This document shows positions 36,030 through 45,843 of a stretch of DNA of 48,886 nucleotides, one piece after another. This DNA comes from Bacteroidales bacterium (GTDB lineage Bacteria > Bacteroidota > Bacteroidia > Bacteroidales > NBLH01). The stretch is from contig JAFGWC010000012.1 in the NCBI GenBank assembly GCA_016937695.1, positions 1-48,886 on the forward strand, in the 5' to 3' direction. The first letter of the stretch is position 1, and each line of letters opens with the position of its first letter. The translations under genes were made by a program, and so were the position numbers. A model generated the notes under the pieces. That model was not told the origin of the DNA and ran no database searches. It was given only the letters and a program-made list of their open reading frames with translations.

Positions 36030-36573
36030 ATGAAATATATATATATTAGTAATAATTTTGATGGTTTTTTCATGTAGTAATGATTAAAATAAAGAAAAAG
36101 AGAAAATTACTCAAATCTTAAATGAACTTTATCAAAAAAAAGTAGTATGCAATGAAAACTTACAGGCAAAAAGACTAGGTAAAGATACCATTAGTTACAA
36201 TTTTTATGAAAAGAAAGCAAAAATTGTAATATACACAGATTCAACTGGCTGTACAGGATGTAGAATGAAATTAGAAAATTGGCAAGTTTTTATAAGCGAA
36301 TTAAGAGAATTAAAACCAAATATTGATTTTATATTTATATATCACCCTAAAGATATTATTGCTTTAGATAGAGAATTTATGTTTGCTGAATTTTCTGAAA
36401 TTGTATATTATGATGTAAATGGTGAATTTGCAAAGGAAAACAATTTGCCTGAAGACTATCAATTTCACACATTTCTATTAGGAAATGATAATGAAATTAT
36501 ATTGGTTGGTAATCCTCTAAATAATATAAAGATTAAAGAATTGTATATAAGAGAGATTGGTAAGCTAATGTAG
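36030..36573 (+). pseudogene. Thioredoxin-like CxxC lipoprotein gene with a frameshift and a stop
   Basis: From 36265 it reads MKLENWQVFISELRELKP; just upstream in frame is YTDSTGCTGCR, a thioredoxin-like CxxC site of a Bacteroidota lipoprotein family found with beta-propeller genes. Further upstream the frame holds a TAA at 36085-36087, preceded by VIILMVFSCSND, a lipobox. The only sensible ATG (36030) is in a different frame. The (TA)n run between them appears to have lost one TA unit. Two lesions therefore remove the signal peptide. It is probably a dead gene, although the downstream part could be translated from an internal start. Confidence 0.75.
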
Positions 36574-36625
36574 ATTATTGTTTTAATAGATATTAGAATA
36601 TTTTTCTAAAAGTTCCAACAAAGGT

Positions 36626-37804
36626 TTGCAAAAAGCTGCTATATATTTGGTTATTTTGATTGTTTCGATAATATTTTTTATTATTCTAAATCTATATTGG
36701 CTAATTCCTCTTTTTTTGCTTTTAAGTTTAGCATATTTGTTTATTAAATCTAAAAGCAAGTTAGTTTTATTTATCGTTAAGATTCGTATTTTACATTATC
36801 TTTTAGTGATTATCAGTGTTTTATTGTTGGGTGTATTTTCGAGACTTTTCTTTTTTGAAATATTTACTATACCTTCTGCCTCAATGGATAATACAATGAA
36901 GGTAGGGGATAAAATAATTGTAAGTAAATTACAATATGGACCTCGTTTGCCACGGTCAGGTTTTGAAATTCCTTGGTTAAATTTGTTTTGGTATTTAAAT
37001 AATAATGCAAGATTAGATTTGGGTAAAAATGAGTGGGGTAACAAACGTTTATCTGGGTATTCGAAAATAAATAGAGGTGATATTGTTGTTTTTAACAACC
37101 CTGGTAATATGTTTGAGTTTTACATAAAACGTTGTGTTGGTTTGGCGGGGGATAGTTTGCAAATTACAAATAGCAAATTGTATATTAACAAAAAAATACA
37201 AATATTGCCTGAAAAAGCCAAATCAGAATATAAAATATATTGTCCAGATCAAACATTAGTTCTTAAACAATTAGACAGTTTAAATATTTATGTAACTAAT
37301 TTTTTCATACAAAAACAAAAAGTAAAATATTTATTATGTAATATTAGTAAGCGAAAAAAAAACATTATTGAAAGTTTATCAACTGTTGATTCTATAATTA
37401 TTTCTATTAAGGGAATTGAATATCACCAAGGTATTTTTCCAAAAGACAGTTCTTATAAATGGACACAGGATAATTTTGGTATATTATGGATACCTAAAAA
37501 AGGTTCAAAAATAAAACTAAATGATAGAAATTATGTATTTTATGCGGACATAATCAATAAATTTGAAAATAGTACCATAATAAAAACCGATAATGGGTTT
37601 TTTATTGGTAATAAACGTATAAAAAACTACCGTTTTAAGCAAAATTATTATTTCATGATGGGCGATAACCGACACCAATCGATGGATTCACGTTATTGGG
37701 GTTTTGTGCCTGAAAGTCAGATAGTTGGCAAGGCAGTTTTGGTGCTATTTTCAAATGATCATGACGGAATAAAGTGGAATAGGATATTGAAATCAGTGAA
37801 TTAG
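36626..37804 (+). CDS. lepB: Signal peptidase I, atypical, inside the peptide locus
   Basis: 392 aa. About three hydrophobic segments precede the S26 domain: IPSASMDNTMKVGD with catalytic Ser86, then YIKRCVGLAGDS with general-base Lys168, and MGDNRHQSMDSRYWGFVPES (345-364), all canonical boxes. A ~170-residue insertion lies between the last two, larger than in standard LepB. There is no in-frame ATG before the conserved part, so TTG at 36626 is the likely start. Housekeeping LepB genes normally lie elsewhere. Its place between peptide and transporter genes suggests it cleaves the A-x-A sites of the peptide precursors. Confidence 0.85.
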   Translation: MQKAAIYLVILIVSIIFFIILNLYWLIPLFLLLSLAYLFIKSKSKLVLFIVKIRILHYLLVIISVLLLGVFSRLFFFEIFTIPSASMDNTMKVGDKIIVSKLQYGPRLPRSGFEIPWLNLFWYLNNNARLDLGKNEWGNKRLSGYSKINRGDIVVFNNPGNMFEFYIKRCVGLAGDSLQITNSKLYINKKIQILPEKAKSEYKIYCPDQTLVLKQLDSLNIYVTNFFIQKQKVKYLLCNISKRKKNIIESLSTVDSIIISIKGIEYHQGIFPKDSSYKWTQDNFGILWIPKKGSKIKLNDRNYVFYADIINKFENSTIIKTDNGFFIGNKRIKNYRFKQNYYFMMGDNRHQSMDSRYWGFVPESQIVGKAVLVLFSNDHDGIKWNRILKSVN

Positions 37805-37940
37805 AGATTGATTAAATACTTTAATTTTAGTGATTCTTATTGCAGAAAAGTCCATCTTTAACTTATATTACTAAAATTCTAATATTTATAAAATCAATTT
37901 TTATGATAAGTAATAATTAGTAAATAGCACGATAAAAAAA

Positions 37941-38333
37941 ATGAAAAAACTATATTGTTTAATTTTATTTTCATTAATTTTGCGTGTTCAGAAGCTTCTA
38001 TTCAAAGCAATGATGCTATAATAGAATTTGAAAATATAGAATTTGATTTTAAACAGCTTAAATATGAAGAAAATGCTGAATGCTTTTTTGAGTTTTCAAA
38101 CTCAAGTAATTCTATACTAATAATACAAAATGTTAGTACTTCATGCGGTTGTACCGTTTCAGAATGGCCCAAAGAACCAATTATTCCAAAACAAAATGGA
38201 AAAATTAAAATTAAGGTATGATACATCATATTATGGAAATTTTTCTAAAACCATAAAAGTTTATTATAATGGTAAAGATTCACCTGTAGAATTAATTATA
38301 AAAGGAAGTGTAAATTATCCAAATGATTTATAA
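37941..38333 (+). pseudogene. DUF1573 lipoprotein gene with two frameshifts
   Basis: ATG 37941 opens MKKLYCLILFSLI in one frame. The continuation ACSEASIQSNDAII is in the next frame and would make the lipobox LIFACS if one T were added at 37977-37981. The DUF1573 core follows (IEFENIEFDFKQLKYEENAECFFEF, NVSTSCGCTVSEWPKEPI). At 38215-38216 one extra G breaks the frame again, and the rest (YDTSYYGNFSKTIKVYYNG to the end) is in a third frame. The combined length ~130 aa fits the family. With two independent shifts it is a pseudogene. Confidence 0.88.
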
Positions 38334-38405
38334 TTTAGCTATCGATAATTGTAATTTGTAAATTAATATATTGGTTTTTCCTTTATTAAATAAAACCACA
38401 GTTTT

Positions 38406-39517
38406 ATGAACAAAATAATTTTAATCTTGTTTCTATTATTCTTGATTATCCGATGTAATAATAACTCTCATGATGAAGAGCACAAAACTAATAACCAAAT
38501 TAGTGATAGCTTAATTAATATGGAATCTACCGTTTCTGAATTAAAGGAAGGTACAATAAATATATATGAAGATGATTTTGGCGAAATAATAGAATTAATT
38601 GGTAAAGCTTTTGATTTGCATCAAATATTTAAACCAAAAGAAGTGGAAATGATCCTTAAAGATGACTATTTGATTCTTAAAACAATTCAGAATAAAAACA
38701 TGTTTATGGTTTTTTCAATTCCTGAATTTAAATTAGTACATTCTTGCGGTGTGCAAGGAGTAGGCCCCGATGAATTTGTTTATCCAAATCTTGTACAAAC
38801 CGAGGAGGAGGATAAATTATGCTACGTATACGCGCCAACTAACGAAAAGCTCTATTACCTTACAAATGACTTTAAATTAATTAATTGCACTTTTGGTTTT
38901 CCAAAAGGCAAAATTCGAGCATCAGCAGAAAAACAAATCCATGTTTTATCAAAAAATGAATTATTATATGTTAGGGCATCAGATAAGGGTAAAAAAATAA
39001 TTAGGTTATTACCAGATTCTGTGGAACCCGAAACTGAAATGAAAACCTAGCTCTTGATAAGAAATATAAAAATTGGGCAGCCTATATTGGCAGTTTTGGG
39101 GTAAATTTTAATAAAGACTGTATGGTTTATGCATGTAAGTATTTTAGACAAATAAAATTCCTAAGTCTGGATGGCAAAAAAGAACGTCATCTGATATTTG
39201 ACCAAAATAAGACTAAATCTGGTAATACTAAAGCTATGCTAGCACCCACAAATATAACTTATTACTGGAAAATATCTCAAACCAGTGAAAATGTTTATCT
39301 CTCTTACAGTGGGCGTACTCCTATTGAAGTAGGAAACGACTTTAAAAAAGGGATAGATTATATTCATATTGAAGAGTTTGATTGGAATTGAAACCCAAAA
39401 CGCAAGTTTAAACTTGATAAGTGGGGCTATTTTTGTGTGGATGAAAAAAGGGGTAAAATTTATTTGGTAACAACTAATGATGAAAATCCATTTTATGTAT
39501 TTGATATTCCAGAATAA
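38406..39517 (+). pseudogene. TolB-like six-bladed beta-propeller lipoprotein gene with a frameshift and a stop
   Basis: Lipoprotein start MNKIILILFLLFLIIRC. HSCGVQGVGPDEFVYPNL is the propeller hallmark (G-x-GP-x-E/D-F). One A is missing in the run at 39042-39045, so the frame moves from MKT-stop to NLALDKKYKNWAAYIG. Further on, TGA at 39389-39391 interrupts HIEEFDWN-stop-NPKRKFKLDKWGYF, where relatives have a Gly codon (GGA). The gene then reads to FYVFDIPE and ends at TAA 39515. Total would be ~370 aa. Two lesions make it a pseudogene. Confidence 0.87.
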
Positions 39518-39577
39518 TGATTTGAATAATTTTTAAAGGATTTTACATCTTTATAATTACCCATAAATAAAAAAATC

Positions 39578-40657
39578 ATGAAAAAAATATTGACAAATAT
39601 TTTATTTATAGCATTGATATCCAGCTTGTTTTCTTGCAAGTTTCAGAATGGCAATGCTGCTGACAATTCTGAAAAAAGACAATATCAGGATGAAAAAAAC
39701 ATTGTTGATGTTATTGTTTTAAAAAAAGCAGTTTTTAATAAAGAACTTGTCAGTAATGGTAAACTCAAAGCTTTTCAAAAGAGTATTTTAAAATTTGAAA
39801 CAAGTGAAAGACTTACAGAATTGTATGTAAAAAACGGCTCTTGGGTAAAAAAGGGAAGTATAATTGCTAGCGCCAACAAAATAAAAGCTCAGCAAAAGCT
39901 AGACCAGGCTATTCTGCAATTTAAAAAAGCAAATCTAACCCGGCAGGAATTATTAATTGGGCAAGGTTTTGAAGTAGATAGTGCTTCTAAAATACCTAAA
40001 GATATTTTAGAAATTGCTAATATCCGTTCAGGTTATAGTTCTTCTGAAAATGAATTGAATGTTGCACGTTATAACTATAATACTTTAACTCTTATAGCAC
40101 CTTTTTCAGGTATTATAGCTAATCTTAAATGTAAAATACACGAAAATGTAAATTCCGGCGAAGAATTTTGCTCTTTAATTGATGATAGTAAATTTGAAGT
40201 AGAATTTTCTTTAATTGAAAAAGAGTTGCAGCAAATAAAAATTAAACAAGCTGTAAAAATACATTCTTTTTCTAGTGGGAAAATCTACAGCGGATTTGTT
40301 AATGAAATTAACCCGGTGGTGGAAGAAAACGGAATGGTAAAAATAAAAGCTCTAATTTCGAACTCAGGTGATTTAATGGAAGGAATGAACGTAGAAGTCA
40401 TTATTGAAAACAAAATTCCAAATCAAATGGTTGTGCCAAAATCAGCTGTAGTATTAAGGCAAAACAAGGAAGTCCTATTCCGCTACATCAACGGTAAAGC
40501 ATTCTGGACTTATGTAAAAACTGAATTTGAAAATAGTAATTCCTATACAATAAATGCAAACATAGACAGGGGAGCAGAAATAAATGTTGGCGATACAATT
40601 ATTATATCAGGCAATCTTAATTTAGCTCATGATTCAGAAGTTGAAATTGGGAATTAG
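39578..40657 (+). CDS. Periplasmic adaptor (membrane fusion protein) of an RND efflux system
   Basis: 359 aa lipoprotein (ISSLFSC, Cys20). Layout: barrel-sandwich half (KLKAFQKSILKFETSERLTELYVKNGSWVKKGSII), a short coiled-coil hairpin, second half motif (YNTLTLIAPFSGIIANLKCKI), beta-barrel domain (KIHSFSSGKIYSGFVNEINPVV) and membrane-proximal domain. It bridges the RND pump encoded 126 bases downstream to the TolC-like channel. With the adaptor, pump and channel in one direction this is a complete tripartite set. Confidence 0.9.
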   Translation: MKKILTNILFIALISSLFSCKFQNGNAADNSEKRQYQDEKNIVDVIVLKKAVFNKELVSNGKLKAFQKSILKFETSERLTELYVKNGSWVKKGSIIASANKIKAQQKLDQAILQFKKANLTRQELLIGQGFEVDSASKIPKDILEIANIRSGYSSSENELNVARYNYNTLTLIAPFSGIIANLKCKIHENVNSGEEFCSLIDDSKFEVEFSLIEKELQQIKIKQAVKIHSFSSGKIYSGFVNEINPVVEENGMVKIKALISNSGDLMEGMNVEVIIENKIPNQMVVPKSAVVLRQNKEVLFRYINGKAFWTYVKTEFENSNSYTINANIDRGAEINVGDTIIISGNLNLAHDSEVEIGN

Positions 40658-40783
40658 TTTATTAGTCATATTAAATCTAAGAAAAAGTTAATTTTTATAA
40701 TTAACAAATTACAAAAATCAAACAGCTTTTAATTATTAAAATGATTAATATACCAACCACCAATATCCCAATTTACTAAAATC

Positions 40784-43700
40784 ATGGTAAAATTCCTAAT
40801 TAACCGTCCTATAGCAGTTTCAATGAGCTTTTTGGCTATTGTAATACTTGGTATAATAGCGATGTTTCAAATACCAGTTTCTTTATTACCTTCTATTGAT
40901 ATTCCCAAAATTACTGTTCAAGTAGTTAAACAAGACAGTCCGGCGCGCGAACTTGAAAATACTATGATAAACCCACTACGCCAACAATTAATGCAGCTTG
41001 GTGGTTTACATGATATTAGGAGCGAAACTAAGGATGGAAACGGGCTAATCCATCTTGATTTTGAACATGGTATTAATATAGATTTTGCTTTTATTGAAGT
41101 AAATGAAAAAATTGATAGAGCAATGGGGCATTTACCCAATAGTACCACTCGGCCAAAAGTAATAAAAGCAAGTGTAACCGATATTCCTGTTTTTTATCTT
41201 AACCTAACTTTAAAAGAAGAACTTGAAATTGATAATACAAATAAAGATTTATTTCCTGTTACAGAACAATTTATGGAACTAAGTCGTTTCTCTGGGCAGG
41301 TTATCAAAAAAAGAATAGAGCAACTACCTGAAGCTGCCATGGTTGACATTAGCGGGCAAGTGTTTTCCGAAATATTAATAATACCAAATATTAAAATACT
41401 TGAAAGCCTTGAAATAAGCTTGTTTGAACTTGAAGCAATCATTAAAAAAAACAATGTAAATTTTGGAAGTTTATTGATAAGAGATGGTCAATATCAGTAC
41501 AACATCAGATTTACTAATTCTTTAAAGAATAAAAAAGATATTGAAGACATTTTTTTTAATAAGAACGGACGATTATTTCAACTAAAAGATATTGCAGATA
41601 TTGTTGAACATCCTCAGAAATCTAAGGGATTAATTACATCTGACGGTAAGCATTCAATTTCGATGGCAATAATTAAACAGTCTGATGCAAAAATACAAAA
41701 TATTGAAAATAATTTACACGAATTAATAAAAATATTTGAAATTGATTATCCATTAATCGAATTTAAAGTTACTCGCGATCAAACAAAATTGCTGGACTAT
41801 ACCTTATCTAACCTTCAACAAAGCCTTGTTTTAGGTTCATTACTGGCATTTTTAGTTATGTTTTTCTTTCTCAAAGATTTTAAATCGCCACTCTTAATAG
41901 GTATTGGTATTCCTGTATCGCTTATTATTACATTGTTGTTGTTTTTCCTTGCAGGAATTTCCATTAATATTATTTCGCTTTCAGGTCTTATACTTGGTAT
42001 TGGCATGATGATAGATAACTCTATTATAGTTATAGATAATATTACGCAGCACTACCAAAGATCAAACAAGCTTGAAGAGTCGTGCATAAACGGCACGAAT
42101 GAGGTATTTCGTCCTATGCTTAGCTCGGTACTTACAACTTGTGCAGTTTTTATTCCTTTAATTTTTATTGGTGGTATTTCAGGAGCTTTGTTTTATGAAC
42201 AGGCAATTGCTATTTCTATTGGTTTAATAATTTCATTGGTTGTGTCAATCTCCTTATTACCAGTTTATTATAAACTATTGTATAAAAAAAAGGATAAGAA
42301 AAAAAATATTAAATTGCTTGAGAAAATTAATCGAATAAATTATGAAAAACTATACTCAAAAGGTTTTAGGTTAATTATGAGGAATCAGCTTTTTGCATTT
42401 TTGCTATTTGTAGTTTTTATTCTTGCTGCAATTGCTTTATATCCATTTATTGATAAATCGCAATTACCTGAAATTACAAAAGACGAAATTATGTTAAAGA
42501 TTGACTGGAATCAAAGAATACACATTGATGAAAATAATAAACGGGTAAAACTATTAATGGGTGCTTTGGAGGAATATACCGAACATTATACTGCAATGGT
42601 TGGTAATCAGCAATTTCTTCTCGATTTTAATAATGAAGCATCTTCAGCAGAATCTTTAATCTACATTAAATCAAAATCATCTAAAAATCTGAATAAGATA
42701 AAAAAATATATTCGTGATTTTTTACATGATAATTACAAAACGGCTTCGTATTCTTTTGAAGACGCTGGAAATATATTTAATGTTATTTTTGCTGACAATG
42801 AAGCGCCATTGATTGCTCGACTAAGGCCAGTTCAAGAATTTGGAAATGAACAAAATTATTTTCTTGAAGAAAATATTAAACTGCTTCGCAAAAAACTACC
42901 GGATTATACTATCCCTAATCCAGTTTTTAAGGAATTTATGATATTACAAACAAATCCGGCGCAATTATTATTGTATGATATTTCTTTTAACGAAGTTTAT
43001 AGTACATTAAAAAGTGCTTTTAACGAACGCAATGTGTTTCTAATTGCCGATAATAATGAATTTGTTCCAGTTATTATGGGTAAAAGGTCTGAGCTTATAA
43101 AAGATATTATCAAAAAAACGATGATCCCAAATAGCAAAGGTGAACTAATACCAATACGAAATCTTTTATCAGAACAAAGAGCTTATGATATAAAAACTAT
43201 TATTGCAGGACAGGAAGGTGAATACTACCCAATTGAATTATATGAACTTAAAAGTGATATTAAAATATTGCAAAAAACTATCAGAAAAACATTAAAGCAA
43301 AGCAAACAGTTTGAAGTAAGTTTTACAGGCAGCATTTTTTCTAATGATAAGTTAATTAAGCAATTAATAATTATTTTATTAATATCCTTATTGCTTTTAT
43401 ATTTTATTTTAGCCTCACAATTTGAGTCTCTAAGTCTGCCTCTTATTGTATTATTTGAAGTACCAGTAGATATTTTTGGAGCATTCCTGTTTCTGAAAAT
43501 ATTTGGAGCAACAATAAACCTAATGTCCCTTATTGGCATTGTTGTGATGAGTGGTATCATTATTAATGATTCGATCCTAAAAATAGATACCATAAATCAA
43601 TTAATGACAAAAGGTTATTCATTAATACATGCACTGGTTGAAGCTGGGCACAGAAGATTAAAACCAATTTTAATGACCAGCTTAACAACTATTTTAGCTC

Positions 43701-43867
43701 TAACACCTTTTTTGTTTACTAGTGGACTTGGCTCTGATTTACAAAGACCACTGGCTTTAGCAATTATTGGAGGTATGGTTATAGGGACACTAGTAAGTCT
43801 ATATTTTATTCCTTTGTTCTATTATTTATTGAAAAGAAATAGAAGAGGGAGTAATGTAATTATATAA
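40784..43867 (+). CDS. RND family efflux transporter (inner-membrane pump)
   Basis: 1027 aa, full length, with 12 predicted helices and two large periplasmic loops. It starts FLINRPIAVSMSFLAIVILG, a typical RND opening, and has PVSLLPSIDIP, a porter-domain mark. The helix-4 motif is GIGMMIDNSIIVIDN (Asp411-Asn412 where AcrB has two Asp). The helix-10 motif is VVMSGIIINDSIL, with Asn where AcrB has Lys940. Only one of the three classic proton-relay residues is therefore kept. Substrate is unknown; peptides, lipids and small drugs are all possible. It is intact, unlike several genes upstream. Confidence 0.93.
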   Translation: MVKFLINRPIAVSMSFLAIVILGIIAMFQIPVSLLPSIDIPKITVQVVKQDSPARELENTMINPLRQQLMQLGGLHDIRSETKDGNGLIHLDFEHGINIDFAFIEVNEKIDRAMGHLPNSTTRPKVIKASVTDIPVFYLNLTLKEELEIDNTNKDLFPVTEQFMELSRFSGQVIKKRIEQLPEAAMVDISGQVFSEILIIPNIKILESLEISLFELEAIIKKNNVNFGSLLIRDGQYQYNIRFTNSLKNKKDIEDIFFNKNGRLFQLKDIADIVEHPQKSKGLITSDGKHSISMAIIKQSDAKIQNIENNLHELIKIFEIDYPLIEFKVTRDQTKLLDYTLSNLQQSLVLGSLLAFLVMFFFLKDFKSPLLIGIGIPVSLIITLLLFFLAGISINIISLSGLILGIGMMIDNSIIVIDNITQHYQRSNKLEESCINGTNEVFRPMLSSVLTTCAVFIPLIFIGGISGALFYEQAIAISIGLIISLVVSISLLPVYYKLLYKKKDKKKNIKLLEKINRINYEKLYSKGFRLIMRNQLFAFLLFVVFILAAIALYPFIDKSQLPEITKDEIMLKIDWNQRIHIDENNKRVKLLMGALEEYTEHYTAMVGNQQFLLDFNNEASSAESLIYIKSKSSKNLNKIKKYIRDFLHDNYKTASYSFEDAGNIFNVIFADNEAPLIARLRPVQEFGNEQNYFLEENIKLLRKKLPDYTIPNPVFKEFMILQTNPAQLLLYDISFNEVYSTLKSAFNERNVFLIADNNEFVPVIMGKRSELIKDIIKKTMIPNSKGELIPIRNLLSEQRAYDIKTIIAGQEGEYYPIELYELKSDIKILQKTIRKTLKQSKQFEVSFTGSIFSNDKLIKQLIIILLISLLLLYFILASQFESLSLPLIVLFEVPVDIFGAFLFLKIFGATINLMSLIGIVVMSGIIINDSILKIDTINQLMTKGYSLIHALVEAGHRRLKPILMTSLTTILALTPFLFTSGLGSDLQRPLALAIIGGMVIGTLVSLYFIPLFYYLLKRNRRGSNVII

Positions 43868-43884
43868 TAACTAATTAAAAATTA

Positions 43885-45384
43885 ATGACTAATACACTAA
43901 TTATAATGACTAAACATGTGCTGGTTATTTTGTTTTTAATCGCTTACATTTCAATGTCTTCTCAGGAAACAGAAAAAATAAGCCTTGATCAAATAATAAA
44001 TCTCGCTGAAAAGCAATCACTTGATGCTTTCAAGGCAAAAAATATGTATTTGGCTAACTATTGGGAGTATCGATCTTTTAAAGCAACACAATTGCCTTCG
44101 CTCGACTTAAATTTACAGCCTATAGAATTTCGTAGAATGATGACAAAACGTTATGATTTTGACCAAAATATTGATATTTTTAGAGAACAAAAGACAATGG
44201 AAAGTTATGCTAATCTAGCTTTAAGTCAATACATTCCATATACTGGTGGAACTGTTTATATCGACAGTGATCTATCACGACTTGTAAATTACACCGAAGA
44301 TGAAGTAACAACTTTTAGTGCTACATTGGTCAGGATAGGATTAAATCAACCTATTTTTGGGTTTAATGAACAAAAATGGGCGAAAAAGTTATCTCCTCTA
44401 AAATTTGAAAAGGCAAAGCAAGAGTATATTCAATCAATGCAAGAAACAAAACTTAAAGCTTTAGATTTATTTTTTAATTTATTATTGGTAAAAATTCAAA
44501 AAGAGATAGCTGAAAGTAATGTGGCAACAGCAGATACACTTTATAAGGTTGGTAAGCGAAAATTTGCAATTCTATCTACTCAAAGAGAAGAACTTTTAGA
44601 TTTAGAATTAAGTAAATTTAATGCTGAAATTGAAGTTGTAAAGGCAAACCAAAACCTCGAAAAAGCCAAGTTTAGTTTGAACTCATTTCTAGGATTGGAA
44701 AATACTACAAATAAGACACCAATTACTCCTTCTATAATAAATGACCTTTATATTAATCAACAACAAGCCATTGAAATTGCCTTGAAATCTAATCCCGATA
44801 TTATTGGTATCAAACAAAATCAAATTGAGGCAGATCGTAATTTAGATAAAGCAATTAAAGAAAATCGTTTTAGTGCTAGCCTTATGGCAAGTTTTGGACT
44901 TAATCAAAATGCTGAAGTATTACCAGAAGCATATATAAATCCTTTAGACCAACAAGTGCTTGTGTTCGGTATAAAAATTCCGATATTAGACTGGGGTAAT
45001 AGAAAAGGTAAAAAGCAAATGGCACAGAGTAACAGAGAGGTAACTTATATAGAATCCAAACAACAGCTTAGCGATTTTAAACAAAATATATCATTAAAAA
45101 TTCTTGATTTTAATTTACAAGCAAAAATTGTTCAAAGTGCTGCTAAAGCAAATGATTTGGCAAATGAATCTTATCAGTTGACAAAAAAAAGATTTCTTCT
45201 TGGTGAAGCAGACGTATTAAAAGTTACTAATTCGATGCAAGCCAGGCAGTCAGCGCAAGAAAAGTATATTATAAGTATATATACCTTTTGGAAATATTAT
45301 TATGAAATTCAGCAACTTACTTTGTATGATTTTAAGGAGAATAAAAACATAAGTATTGAATTTGAAAAACTAATTGAGAAATAG
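43885..45384 (+). CDS. TolC-family outer-membrane channel
   Basis: 499 aa. Signal peptide (MTKHVLVILFLIAYISMSSQ from the second ATG; the first ATG at 43885 adds seven residues). Two repeated halves of long helices and short strands follow: ISLDQIINLAEKQSLDAFKAK, then QQAIEIALKSNPDI, both typical OEP repeats. ILDWGNRKGKK is the usual mid-protein mark. It forms the outer-membrane duct for the adaptor and pump encoded just before it, only 17 bases apart. Confidence 0.92.
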   Translation: MTNTLIIMTKHVLVILFLIAYISMSSQETEKISLDQIINLAEKQSLDAFKAKNMYLANYWEYRSFKATQLPSLDLNLQPIEFRRMMTKRYDFDQNIDIFREQKTMESYANLALSQYIPYTGGTVYIDSDLSRLVNYTEDEVTTFSATLVRIGLNQPIFGFNEQKWAKKLSPLKFEKAKQEYIQSMQETKLKALDLFFNLLLVKIQKEIAESNVATADTLYKVGKRKFAILSTQREELLDLELSKFNAEIEVVKANQNLEKAKFSLNSFLGLENTTNKTPITPSIINDLYINQQQAIEIALKSNPDIIGIKQNQIEADRNLDKAIKENRFSASLMASFGLNQNAEVLPEAYINPLDQQVLVFGIKIPILDWGNRKGKKQMAQSNREVTYIESKQQLSDFKQNISLKILDFNLQAKIVQSAAKANDLANESYQLTKKRFLLGEADVLKVTNSMQARQSAQEKYIISIYTFWKYYYEIQQLTLYDFKENKNISIEFEKLIEK

Positions 45385-45490
45385 TTTAATTGTTTCTAAT
45401 TCCTAAAAATTACTATTCAAAGACTCATTTAAGATATAAAAAAAATGAGTTTGATTATAAAAAAATATTTACTTACATTTATATCGTCAA
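45385..45490. other. Spacer after the TolC gene
   Basis: First part of the 459-base gap before peptide 4. It has a weak hairpin ACTCATTT/AAATGAGT (45423-45450) without a T-tract, and otherwise AT-rich sequence with no gene. Confidence 0.5.
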
Positions 45491-45738
45491 TTTAAACCTA
45501 TGATACCTAAAACAGAATATTATAACCATAGATATTCAATGTCTGCAAACATCCTGTTTGTAGAGAGAGAGAGAGAAATCAGCCAGCAGTTTTCTCTATA
45601 CTTTTTAGTGCTTACAAATCTCTTGAAAATTTTCAAACACGATACATAAACCTAGCTTTTAAGCGGACTGAAGCCGTTAAAAAGAGCACACAAATTTTTA
45701 CAATTAAATTGCAATTTTGGTAGTTCCCTTTTGGGAGC
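45491..45738 (+). repeat. Leader element copy B, candidate structured RNA before peptide 4
   Basis: Homologous to copy A at 33092-33370. CCTATGATACCTAAAA (45497-45512); hairpin CTGCAAACA-TCC-TGTTTGTAG (45543-45563); an AG-repeat (45562-45576) feeding a second stem; TTAAGCGGACTGAAG (45659-45673); and TTGGTAG with GTTCCC-TTTT-GGGAGC (45717-45738). Spacing between blocks is similar to copy A up to the first hairpin and looser later. Compensatory stem changes between the copies support an RNA structure. No protein-coding frame is shared. Confidence 0.65.
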
Positions 45739-45843
45739 GGTGTATTATTTATTTGAGATACTATGACTTTTTTGCTGTTTACTTCATAGATTAAAATATA
45801 AAAACAGGCATAAAATTAATTTATAAACTTAAAATAAATAAAA

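Noticed and set aside
34377-39517. Alternative genetic code or stop readthrough as the cause of interrupted genes
   Set aside because: Stops are TAA and TGA, and several lesions are frameshifts; genes elsewhere use all stops normally.
45423-45450. Hairpin after the TolC gene as a terminator
   Set aside because: The 8-bp stem has a long A-rich loop and is not followed by a T-tract.
33092-45738. The two leader copies as ends of a mobile element or integron site
   Set aside because: They are in the same orientation, differ in internal spacing, and no transposase, integrase or target duplication is visible.
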